Shown piece after piece: positions 51,491-61,299 of a stretch of DNA of 64,000 nt. A program made the translations under genes and the position numbers. The DNA is from Dromiciops gliroides. Taxonomy: Eukaryota > Chordata > Mammalia > Microbiotheria > Microbiotheriidae. The notes below the pieces were generated by a model. That model did no database searches. It was not told the DNA's origin and saw only the letters and a list, made by a program, of their open reading frames with translations. Where the stretch lies: positions 301,080,885-301,144,884 of the forward strand of contig NC_057865.1 of NCBI RefSeq assembly GCF_019393635.1. The letters are read 5' to 3'. Within the stretch, counting starts at the first letter, position 1; every line of letters begins with the position of its first letter.

Positions 51491-52214
51491 GCCCCAGGGT
51501 GGTGCTCATGTCAGAGTCTCAGAGCACCACCTGGTGGCTTTTCTGAGATTGCAGCCTGAGGAGCCTCTCCAGACCCGACCTCCCGGGAGTGGGTCCCTGT
51601 TAGGGGGCAGGTGTCTCCAGGAAGAGAAAAAATGTCTTGTAACCATGGCAACCTGTATTTCCAAGAAGAGCAGCAATCAAGCTAAGGATGCTCGAAGCCC
51701 CTCAAGCTTCTGTCCTTTGGAGAAAAGATATGAGAAGCCCTGGAGGGTCCTGGGGGCCCCTCAGAGCCCCCACCTCCCTAACTGTAAAACAGCATCCTTA
51801 TGCCAGCTCACTGGGGGGCTCTGGGCATCTCGGGCAGAGATGAGCCTTCTGCCTTTCCAGCTGAGGCCCACCCTAAATCAGCGTGGCCTTGGGCTGCTCC
51901 TCTGCTCTCTATGTATTTCCAAGAATTCGGTCACTGGTTACTTAGCTTGGGAGCAGATGGTCATCAAAGGCTGGAGTCTCTGGACAGCAGGGAGAGGGAT
52001 GGGGGTGAGCACCCCCCCAAGAGGCATTCTGTTTGGAATCAAGGGGGGGCCCATAACCAGCTGGGTCATTGTCACCATGGTCCAGGACCCCATTCAGCCT
52101 CCCCTCTCTGTGTTCTTGGCCTCCCTGCTGCCCCTCACCCAAGGCATGCCCAAGGCTCTCATGTTTGCTCCAGGCATGCTTCCAGCTCCCTCCCTCCCAT
52201 CTTCAGTTCCTGAT

Positions 52215-52410
52215 GGGTGCTAGGTCTCACTTCAGATCCAGCCTCAGACACTCACCAGCTCTGTGATCCTAGGCAAGTCATTTCACCTGTCTGACTCAAT
52301 TTCCTCAACTGTAAAATGGAAGGTTTGAGCAAGGATCAAGTAAGACAATCATTGCAAAGTGCTTGGCACATAGAAGACACTTAATAAATGTTTGTTGACT
52401 GACTATAAAT
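52215..52410 (+). mobile_element. MIR/THER1-type SINE, well preserved
   Basis: ATCCTAGGCAAGTCATTTCA, CAATTTCCTCAACTGTAAAA and CAAAGTGCTTGGCACATAGA lead to AATAAATGTTTGTTGACTGA. Confidence 0.85.
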
Positions 52411-52439
52411 ATTGACCTCTATCTGGCACCTTTTCTTCT

Positions 52440-52760
52440 GCCTGTGACCTCCCTAGCTATGTGTGGTATTTCCAGGTCAAAGGGTAAGTACAAGTAAGTG
52501 ACTTTTCTAATCCAATTCCAAATGTTTTCCTGAATGGATGGACCAATTCACAGCTCCACCAGCAGGGTATGAGCGCTCCTGTCCTTCCCCAGCCCCTCCA
52601 CCATTGAGCCTTTGTCATTTCTGCCACTTGGGTGGGTGTGAGGTGGACCATCAGAGTTGCTTTGGGCTTTATCTCTCCCAATCCATGATTTGGAGTATTC
52701 TTTCTGTTGGTAGTTTGCAAACCCTCTTTTGAGAGGCTCATTCAGATCCTTTGACCACCT
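52440..52760 (-). mobile_element. L1 3'-region fragment (reverse)
   Basis: GAATGGATGGACCAATTCAC, AGCTCCACCAGCAGGGTATG, GCCCCTCCACCATTGAGCC and GATCCTTTGACCACCTGTG parallel the reverse strand of the 3' part of L1 ORF2. Confidence 0.8.
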
Positions 52761-53234
52761 GTGAATGGGGAATGGCTCTTCCATTCCATGGTGCCCTGGG
52801 TGGCATGAGGGCTGTTCATCTGGTGCCTCCTGCTGCTGACACACGAGCTGCCCAGTTCCTTCCCTGCTCATCCATGTTCTCAGCCCTTGCTCAGGTGCCC
52901 AGGCCACTCATGCTCCCACCTGGCAGCGCCTTTGGGCTACTGACAACCTCGTTTTCTTCAGAGATTCTTTGTTCCAAGATTGTGACCGAACAGAATTGTC
53001 TCAAGAGCAAACGTTCACGTTAAAAGAAGGGGGTTCTGCTGGGGAGCAGCTTGGGATCATTAAGAGCTGTGCAATTTCCCCAGGGTGAACCAACCAGCTT
53101 TCTTCCACCTGTGGAATTCTGGTCCCAGCTGACGGGCCATCTGTGGTGCCTGTCCCAGCTATGTGGATGGACTAGTTCAATGAGCTGTAACGCGGGACAT
53201 TTTCTACCCAACTCCTGTTTCCTCTCTGAATGAG

Positions 53235-53420
53235 GGCAAAGGGGTGGTGCTCTGGAAAGAGCATTGGACTCAGAGGACCTGGGTTCAAATTTTGCCACTA
53301 CCACTGTGTGACATGGGTAAGTCACTTTGCCTTCTCTGAGACCCCATTTTCCATCTGTAAAATGAGAGGAAAGGGTGTTGGTTCTCACAAAGTCCCTCCT
53401 AGCTACAAGTCTGCGATTCG
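53235..53420 (+). mobile_element. MIR-type SINE
   Basis: GAGCATTGGACTCAGAGGACC, GGGTAAGTCACTTTGCCTTC and CCATCTGTAAAATGAGAGG. Confidence 0.8.
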
Positions 53421-53472
53421 GGGATGGTGGTGCTGATCTCACTCCAGTCCTTGTTTTGGGGTCTGACACCAT

Positions 53473-53476
<4 letters not shown>

Positions 53477-53526
<50 letters not shown>
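53477..53526. repeat. (CA)n microsatellite
   Basis: About 25 uninterrupted AC units. Confidence 0.97.
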
Positions 53527-53529
<3 letters not shown>

Positions 53530-54280
53530 TCCAACATGTTGACCACCTCCCTGTCTGCAGAGAATCCTTCCTCCATTCAGAGCATCCTCTGAATGCTGTG
53601 ATGTGTGGTGGTGATGTGATGGGCCAATGGAGGAACAAATGAGGAGCAGGCCCCCCACTACCTGGGGGTTGCTGAACAAAGCCAGGGCCTCATCTACTGG
53701 AAAATAGCACGTGGCGCTAACATGCGCAGGTACTTCACCTCCACAAAGCTTGTTCAGCACGGGCATTCTTGCCATGGGGACAGCTCTGTGTTCACACATC
53801 TTGGTGCACTCCAGTCTCCAAACAATGGAAGTCAGGGGTCTCCCAAGAAGCGAGGTCTGCCCCTCACAGGCTGACTTGCCCACCAGAAGATTTAATGATC
53901 AATGGAATTATCCAGCCACTGTGTGCTGGGCAAAGGGGCTGGGCCAGAGAAAACCTAAGACAACACAGTCCAGGATGCAGGTGGCAGAGCCCTATCACAT
54001 ACGGTCCTCCCCGCCTTTGATGCTCTCTCTGTGCTCAAGACCTCAGGCAGCATGCAGCCCAGACCGTAGCAAAGGACAGGCACATGCAGGACATGCAGGG
54101 AGAAAGAGCTGGTGAGTCAGGAAATTAAAGCTCCGAAGTCAAAGGACTGTGCCCCAAAGAGGTTTCACTAAACTCTAAGACCCAACCAACACAGCCAGCT
54201 TAATAGAGACCCAGCTCCCCTGCTGCCTCAAGTAGCCTCCTGCTCCAATCCCTATTCTGCCTTCCTGATTGTCCTAATGC
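53530..54280. other. Intergenic DNA, unassigned
   Basis: No repeat or gene recognised. Confidence 0.6.
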
Positions 54281-54400
54281 TGTGTGACCTAGGGGAAGAC
54301 CACGAACCTCTCTGGGCTGCAGTTAAGAAACAGTAAAATCAGAGCGTTGAACTAAATCATCTCTAAGATTCTTTCCAGCTCTCAGTGCTATCATATGTCA
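54280..54400 (+). mobile_element. MIR-type SINE remnant
   Basis: GCTGTGTGACCTAGGGGAAG, CTGGGCTGCAGTTAAGAAAC and AAGATTCTTTCCAGCTCTCAG. Confidence 0.6.
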
Positions 54401-55080
54401 TCATCCTATATCATGACTCAACTTCAGAGTTTTTTATAAGGTCATTAGCCTCCATTATGTTCCAAATAGGGTGTGACCCAATTAGAGCTACTAAAAAAAC
54501 CCGATTGTCTGATCTAGGCCAGTGCTCCCTGGGGGATTAATCCTGTAGAAGTCTTCCTTCCTCCCACATAAACCTTCCTGCCTAGGCCCTCCGCCAAAGG
54601 GCCGCCCTCAATTGCCTTCTGACACCTCTTCAGTCCCCTCTGCTGTTCTCGGAGTTGATTGGAGCAAACTGAAATGTTGGTGTATCTATCTGAATGTGAG
54701 GTCAATTAAAAAAATATTAGAGTATCAAGAAAGGACCGGGCTGAAGTTGGAGATTTTGGTCACAGACTGGCTTCCATGGGAGATCTGTTTTCACTGGCAA
54801 ATTGAGCTGTCAGACTTAATAATATTAGGATATTAAGATATTAGGGTGCTGGGGGAGGATTTTTTTAAATTAAAAAAAAATCTGAATTGAACAAATTCCA
54901 AGTAAGATGATCATTTCTGTATACACAGTGGAATAGAAAAGAGGATTAGATACAAAATGGGAAATCTCCATTATATACAGTTTGCTTTTCTTTCATGATA
55001 TATAATAAAATCATCATGTAACTTTTCAAGCTGTCTGGCTTGTCTGATTCTTTCTGTACTTTTCTATGAATTGAAAAAAA
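54400..55080. other. AT-rich intergenic DNA, unassigned
   Basis: No gene. It contains several ATTA/TAAT words (see findings) and AT-rich tracts at 54700-55070. Confidence 0.55.
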
Positions 55081-55109
55081 ATGCCTCAATGATAGTCTTC
55101 TTTCTCTTT

Positions 55110-55320
55110 TTTACTCCTCCTTTCCTTTCCTTTCCAGATCTTCTTTCCTCCTTCTGTCGCTCTTTCTTTCCCCCTCCCTCCCTCCCTCCCTCCCTTCCTT
55201 CCTTCCTTCCTTCTTCCTTCCTCCCTCACTTCTCTCCCTCTCTTTTCCTTCCTTCCTTCCTCCCTCCCTTCTTTCTTTCTTTCTTTCCTTCTGTCTTTCT
55301 GTCTTTCTTTCCCTGTCCCT
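55110..55320. repeat. CT-rich low-complexity tract (CCTT/CCCT/CTTT)n
   Basis: Over 200 bases almost entirely pyrimidine on the plus strand. Confidence 0.93.
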
Positions 55321-55509
55321 GATCCTCTTCTCCCTCTTACCCTCTCAAATGAAAAAAGGAAACAGCAAGCTCTTGTAAGAGGGCATGATCAAGCAAACAA
55401 ATGGCCCCTGTGACCGTGTCCAGAAATGTCTGCCTCATTCTACCCACGAGCCTGTCCCCTTTCAGAAGGGGGCCACTCCCTTGATCTCCTGTCCCCTGGT
55501 GTTGTGCTC

Positions 55510-55690
55510 AGCCACCATGCAGGTCAGAGTTCTTGAGCTTGTCTTACGATTCTGTTGTTGCAATACTTTTGCTCTCCTGGTTCTGCCAGCTTCCTCTGCA
55601 TCACTTCATAAACATTTTCCCAGGTCCCACTGTCCAGGAACATTCCATTGCTTTGGGGGAGAGCTTTGAAGAGCCCTACTTTGCATTCCT
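55510..55690 (-). mobile_element. L1 3'-region fragment (reverse)
   Basis: CTCTCCTGGTTCTGCCAGC, CTCTGCATCACTTCATAAAC and AACATTCCATTGCTTTGG match the reverse L1 blocks at 19 and 40 kb. Confidence 0.65.
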
Positions 55691-56059
55691 GGTGACTTAA
55701 GACTCATCTGCAGGTGGGATCATTCTGTCTGCCCTCCCCAGGAGCTCTCGTGGATTTCCTGTGTGCCCTTCCCTGGCTTTGACTGAGATGACTGTGGGAG
55801 AAAGATAACCTTAGGGGAAGCCCCTCAGCTCTTCAGGACTCAGCTTTAGAGGAGGAAGCAGCAGACATGGATGGGACTCCACCAGCTGCCTCCTCCCACC
55901 ACACTAGAAGCTCCCTGAGGGCAGGACTGTCTCACCTTTGCCACTGAGCTTGGCCTAGCCCTTGGCACAATAGTTAAGTGCTTAATGAAGGCTTTTTCAT
56001 TCATTCATTCATATTACATGGAATGAATACACATTCATACACAATATATAAACATATTA

Positions 56060-56225
56060 GGGGTCACTTAAACAGATCCCCCAGTTTTAAAGAGAAGGAA
56101 GCCAACGCCCAAAGAAAGGGTTTATGTGGGATCTTTGCAAAGCTAGTAGTAAGAGGCAGGGCTGCAGCTCCAGATTCCTAGGAAGGAGGCCGCTTGCCCA
56201 AGGTCACTCTGTCTCAGGGCTCTGC
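56060..56225 (-). mobile_element. MIR-type SINE remnant (reverse)
   Basis: CCCAGTTTTAAAGAGAAGGA and GCTTGCCCAAGGTCACTCTG. Confidence 0.5.
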
Positions 56226-56762
56226 GCACTCCCCTCTCCCCTGAACCCACCTCCCCAACAGCTGAGCTTGAGGAGGGGGCTGGCCAGGCCAGAGGAGCGC
56301 AGAGCTCGCCTGGGAGGTCCCTGCAAGCCTACCTGCCTGCCTTCCTATTCAGGCATCTCCCAACACCAGTGACCTCTTTGTCCTAATCATTAGGAAGATA
56401 TTAGGCTGCAATTAGCACGGACATCTGGCCAATTAGGGGAAGAGGAAGAATTCATTAGTTCTAGGATTTTGACTTCATGGCCACCTTCCACTGAGTTGCT
56501 GTTCCCCGGCCATTCCTGGTAAACATTTGCTCTGTGTCCTTCTGGGGGTAAAAATGGGATTGTTGTTATTTCTATGATAGTCATTAAATGCTGCCTCCCA
56601 GTGGGATTTTTCAGAGCCCTTTCCCATGCATCATCCTGGCCCTGTGAAGGGGTCAGGGGACATGTGAAAATGCTCTGGATGGGATCCAGAATCCCCAGAC
56701 TGTTGTGCAACCTTGAGAAGGTCATTTCTTCCTGGGAGTCTCACTTTCTCCATATACAAAAT

Positions 56763-57235
56763 TGTTATGGGTTAGGACTATTAAAGTTTAAACTGGCCAA
56801 GCTAAGCTAAAGGACATGGGTCTAGGGTAACTCTCCTTGAGAAAACAGACACACCTTGGGAAGCAAGAGAGATAAGCCTATTAGGTGTGGCTGCTGACTG
56901 AGTGGTGCCAAGGGGACAGATAACAACTCCAGAAGTTAGGGCCACCTCCCCTCATTCCAGCTTCCCCCACCCCCAAAGGGAACTTTCCATCGTCAGGTGG
57001 CGATCACCCCATCTGCATCGATAAAAGTTTTTGCCTTTCTCCTGTTCAGGGAGATAGGTATCTCAGAGAACCGTGTCTCTGGAACTATCTCTCCTCAAGA
57101 CCCCTCTCAAAGTTTTCTTTCCCTAGCACTCAAATAAAATATTATTTTATTCTAATTGGATTTGTATGTGAGAGGGTGTAATTCTTTAAAGAGGAATACC
57201 TAAGGACCCCCACACTGATCAATTTCCCCATGACA
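56763..57235 (+). mobile_element. Solo ERV LTR (473 bp) with 5-bp target duplication
   Basis: It starts TGTTATGGG and ends CCCCATGACA, near-inverted termini with TG...CA. AAAAT is duplicated at 56758-56762 and 57236-57240. Inside are an ATAAAAG TATA-like box at 57021 and AATAAA at 57133, spaced as U3/R/U5. No internal viral gene sequence flanks it, so it is a solo LTR left by recombination. Confidence 0.88.
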
Positions 57236-57239
57236 AAAA

Positions 57240-59437
57240 TGAAGGGGTCGACTCCAAAGCAATCACAGGAAAGGAAAAGGATCCACAGGGACAAAAGTAT
57301 CGATAACGGCTCTCTTTGTGGTGCTTGTCCCTCAGGGAGTGGATGTGATGGAATCCCATGGTGTTGTCAGAAATGAGGAAGGGAGGGTTTCAGAGAATCC
57401 TGAGATGTGTCTGAACTGATGTGGGGAGAGAGAGAAGAGTCAGAACATGTACGATGATGGTGATGCTGGAAAGACAGAGTGTGGTGTCTGGCAGGATGCC
57501 CACAGACTCCCGATGAGGCAGGACAGAGAGGGGAGGACTCAGGGAGCAAATGATATTAAAGGGGGTGGACTCGGGGTTCTCCGAGGTCCCTTCTGAGCTC
57601 AGATTGGACCATCCTTTGATGATCATCATTGCCTGGGGCTCTGTGCTGTCTCAGAAGGGAGTCCCAGGGCTGCCAGCCCTCCTGAACCTCCCGTGTCTGA
57701 CACCTACCATCCTCTCCCTCTCCAGACACTGGGAGGTGGGTCTGGGTTTGAGGAGAGGAGCTGCCCCACAGCTGGGACCAGCCTTGCTCCGCTTACAGTT
57801 GCCTTCCTCCGCTGGTGGCTGGGGGCCCTCTGTGGCTGCACCCAGATTGTCTCCTCTCCCTTGTCCTGGGCTTTCTTTTTAGCCCGACCCAGACCCAAAC
57901 CATGCCACATCTCCTTGCCTCAGGAGTCTTCAAGGGTTCAGGCTCTCCTTCCCCTGTAGACATATGACACAAAGCAGGACAAAGATGTGGACAAGCTTCC
58001 ATCTGTGATCAGTCCCGATCTCAGGACATGCAGAGGAGAAAGCTCGGGAAGGCTTCCTGGAGGAGGTGGGATGGAGGCCCCTGAGGGAGGCTGGGCTTTG
58101 TAGCAGCAGGAGGCAGCTGAACACTCAGAGAAATGCCTCCCAGAATGCTGGGGCAGGAGGGCTGGGCACAGGGGTGGTGGGCTGAGCTCTGAGCCTTCCC
58201 TTCCAGCTCTGTGCAGCGGCCAAGGCTGTGCCCGGGGCAGCTCGGGGGCTGGCAGGGGGGCTCGGGCCTCTGCTGAGGAAGCAGGTGCTCTGCCCCTCTA
58301 GGGGTCTCTGCCTGTTGCCTTCCCCCAGTTCCTTTGGATCTTTCCAGGCTGGATCGTAGCCACCGAATGGCTTTGGACACCCCCAAGGTCAGGCGGAGGT
58401 GGCAGATGCACCGGTTTGCCCTCCACGGACTTATTTCTGCAGAATCTGAGGATTGCAGAATCTCAGAGGTGAAAGGACCCCAACACTCATGTGTAGTAGG
58501 GAGAGCGAGGGATGAGATGTTCACCCTTGGGAAAGGTGGGAAATGAAGGTCAAGAGGAGGGCGAGATGGGAGGGCCGCCCAGGCAGAGGGGCAGGAGGAG
58601 CTGAGCATCATGCCCTGGCACCTGGCCCAGCAGAGATCTGTGCTGGAGAGAAGGCAAAATGAGGCCTTGAATGCCGGACTAAGGGGCCAAGGCAGCGACT
58701 GCAGCCCACCTCCATCTCCTTCAGAGACCTGGGGAGTGGTGCTGTCTGGAGGGAGGGGGCGATGCCGAGCACAGGCCTGCTGTGGGGGGGACCTTCCCGC
58801 CTCCGGTCCTCTCCTCAAGGAGACGTCCGACACTCACAGACATGACCATAATACAAAGTAGAGTTTGGAAAGTGAGCGTGCTCCCATCCTTTGAGGTGTC
58901 TGGAATCTCATCGTGTAGCTGGTCTCTTCACAAGGCAGATCGCAGCCCACCTGTACCCTCCTAGCTTGTGCCTCCCACCCAGCGTGCATGGCGATGGGGA
59001 AAGGGGGTCCTCAGTTCCTTGACACCCTCCACACATCTCAACTCTGTGGCTCTGATGAAGCCATGACCTTGTATCACAAAACCTTGGAGCTGCAGGGGTC
59101 AGGATGGCCTTTGTCCTCCCGTTGGGTTCTAGGTTATGGGAACATACCCAGCCTCTCCTTGGAGACCTCCAATGATGATGGGGACATTCCCCACCCCTTC
59201 TGGAAGCAGCCCAGGCCACTGGGGACCAGAGACACTATTATCCTTAGGAAGAGTTTCAGGACAAGAACCCGAGTGGCCTTTGGCCCATCCTGCAGCCAGG
59301 GCCACGCAGACAAAACCCCCCCCACACACACACACACCGGGTATGATGGGGTTCCTACCCTCTGGCACATGGAAGTGAAATACCAGGCAGGGGCTGATGG
59401 CACCCAAGGGGGCTCAGGCAAAGGCCTGGAGGAGATT
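57240..59437. other. Intergenic DNA, unassigned
   Basis: No gene or clear repeat recognised. Long open frames here, including 270 codons on the minus strand at 58021-58833, lack coding signatures. Confidence 0.55.
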
Positions 59438-59575
59438 TGGGGGGGGGCAATGAGGATTAAGTGACTTGCCCAGGGTCACACAGCTAGTAAGTGTCAAGTG
59501 TCCGAGGCCGGATTTGAACTCAGGTCCTCCTGAATCCAGGGCCGGTGCTTTATTCACGGCACCACCTAGCTGCTC
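59438..59575 (-). mobile_element. MAR1/WSINE-type SINE (reverse)
   Basis: Reverse copy from GGGGCAATGAGGATTAAGTG to ACCACCTAGCTGCTC. Target duplication not evident. Confidence 0.92.
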
Positions 59576-59931
59576 AAGGAGTTCTTTGAGGAGGGAGAGA
59601 GCTTTGGCAGCTGGAGGAATTACGGAGGGAGGCAGCCCCTGAGCTGGGGAGAGACTGGGGTGAAGGAAGTTCTTCAGGCATTTCACGCAGGTTGCTTTTT
59701 GCCATCCCCTTGGACTGGTGAGGACCTCTTGGGGGCCTTCGCCCCTAGCCAGGGGCTAAGGGCCACCCCCAGCCCCTCTCCTCTTCTGGAACCCCAATCC
59801 AGTCCGCCTGGCCATTGCTCACGGTGGGTGGGTGAGGGTGGCTCAGGAGGCCCTCCTTCTGCTCCCCTCCCCTTCTGACCTGGGGCTTAGAATAACTCAG
59901 AAGTGTCTCCTGTGAGAAGCAAAACCAAAGA

Positions 59932-60112
59932 TGACCAGATATATGGAGGAATCGAGGGACTATTAAAGTTGAGCTTGGCCAACTAGATATGCCAGGCACA
60001 CCTAAGAAGTCAAGCAAGAGAAAATTCTATAGCAATAAAGTCAATGAGGTGTGGCTACTATCTGACCAGAGCTAGGAGGCAGAGAGAACCCTAAAGGTCA
60101 GGGCCATCATTT
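59932..60112 (+). mobile_element. ERV LTR fragment related to the 56.8-kb LTR
   Basis: GGACTATTAAAGTTGAGC, CTTGGCCAACTAG, GAGGTGTGGCTACT and GTCAGGGCCATCA align in order with the 5' half of the solo LTR (GGACTATTAAAGTTTAAAC, CTGGCCAAGC, TAGGTGTGGCTGCT, TTAGGGCCACC). The TATA and poly(A) part is missing. Confidence 0.6.
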
Positions 60113-60119
60113 AAACCAC

Positions 60120-60928
60120 CCCCCAGTCTCAGGAATGTGACAAGCATCCAGGCTTTCCTTACCCCCCCCACTGCCCCACCCCTCCCTGCTGGCCCTCCCC
60201 ACCACCCTTCCCCTGCCTCCTTTCCCACCAGGACTGGGATGGGGAGCCTGGGGAGCAAAGGGAGGGTCCCGGGGAGCCAGCAGCCCCTCCCTAACGTACT
60301 TCAGTCGAATTCTCCCCGCATCTTCCCCAGGCTTCAAGGAAACCTGTTCGGGGCCACCCCCTCCAGGGAGCCTTCCATGGCCTTCTCAGGCATTAGGGAG
60401 CTCATTCTCTGGCTTCTGCCCGGTAGAACTCGTTTTGCAGAGGAGGAAATGGAGGCACAGGTGAGGTGACCTACAGGATTTCGGGGCTGGATCTTGCCTG
60501 TACAGGAACCTAAGTCCCTTCCACAGGGTGGCCACCCAGGGGTCACCCAGCTTCTCCTGGGGAGCCCCTGCCTGCCAAGGTCACACCTTTGGCCCTCCAA
60601 CGGCTAAGAAGCTTTTCCTAGCCTCCAGCCGGCCCTGAGCTCTGGGCTCCCCCCTCCCCCAGACTGTGAGAGAAGGCGCTGTCTTGTGCTTCTGAGCATT
60701 CAGGAGGGTATGAGTAGGTGCTTAATAAGTGCTCCGGACGGATCCCTTTCGGATCATGCCATGTGAGGGCATGGAACAAACTGGGAATGCTTGTCCGGAG
60801 ACGGGGGGTCTCTGATTAGACCCTAGAATCATCTATCCCAACTCTCCAATCATAGATGAGAAGCTGACGAACTCTCACAGTAACCCATGTGTGTCAGAGG
60901 AGAGAGACAGGCCAGGCTCTAGCCCCAA
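60120..60928. other. Intergenic DNA, unassigned
   Basis: No gene. A possible MIR scrap lies near 60430-60530 (GAGGAGGAAATGGAGGCACAG). Confidence 0.5.
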
Positions 60929-61060
60929 GGGAGTGTTGGGGGTGGGGGAGCTAGAGGTCACACAGGGGAGCGTTGGGGGGCCTAGAGGTCGCAAAGGGGA
61001 GCGTTGGGGGGCCTAGAGGTCGCATAGGGGAGCGTTGGGGGGCAGGAGGTCATATAGGGG
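60929..61060. repeat. 31-bp minisatellite, about four copies
   Basis: Units start GGGGAGCGTTGGGGGG and continue CCTAGAGGTCGCA. Starts at 60965, 60996 and 61027 are exactly 31 apart. A degenerate unit precedes and a partial one follows at 61057. Confidence 0.92.
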
Positions 61061-61293
61061 GAGTCTGTGTCCAGGTGGAAGGGAATAGAGACGGATTGGG
61101 ACAGGCCGTGCTCAGGGACCGTAGCTCCTTGGGAAGAATGAAGAGCCACTCCCTCCCACTGACGCCTGCCCAGGGAGCATCGTGCACCAGGATGCTGGCA
61201 TTGCTGACCTTGCCCACTAGAGGGCACTGTGCCATCCCATAGCGCTGCTCAATGAGAGACCTGGGCTGGCTTGTTAGCACAAAGCGTTTTAGG

Positions 61294-61299
61294 TTTATT
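61294..61299 (-). promoter_or_regulatory. Minus-strand poly(A) signal AATAAA
   Basis: TTTATT on the plus strand gives AATAAA on the minus strand. Downstream on the minus strand (61265-61285) lies a GU-containing stretch, CTTTGTGCTAAC. Confidence 0.5.

Noticed and set aside
51534..52223. 229-codon open frame on the plus strand
   Set aside because: No recognisable domain, low-complexity Pro/Leu/Ser composition, and it begins just after one MIR and ends at another. GC-rich DNA gives such frames by chance.
53020..53883. 287-codon open frame on the minus strand
   Set aside because: It runs straight through a (CA)n microsatellite (translating as a Cys-Val repeat) and a MIR, so it is not a gene.
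57133..57138. AATAAA at 57133 as the end of a host gene
   Set aside because: It lies inside the solo LTR at the position expected for the LTR's own signal.
58021..58833. 270-codon open frame on the minus strand
   Set aside because: Pro/Ser-rich with no family resemblance, no splice context, and in GC-rich intergenic DNA.
60929..61060. Possible CRISPR-like array
   Set aside because: The repeats are directly adjacent with no unique spacers, and the genome is vertebrate.
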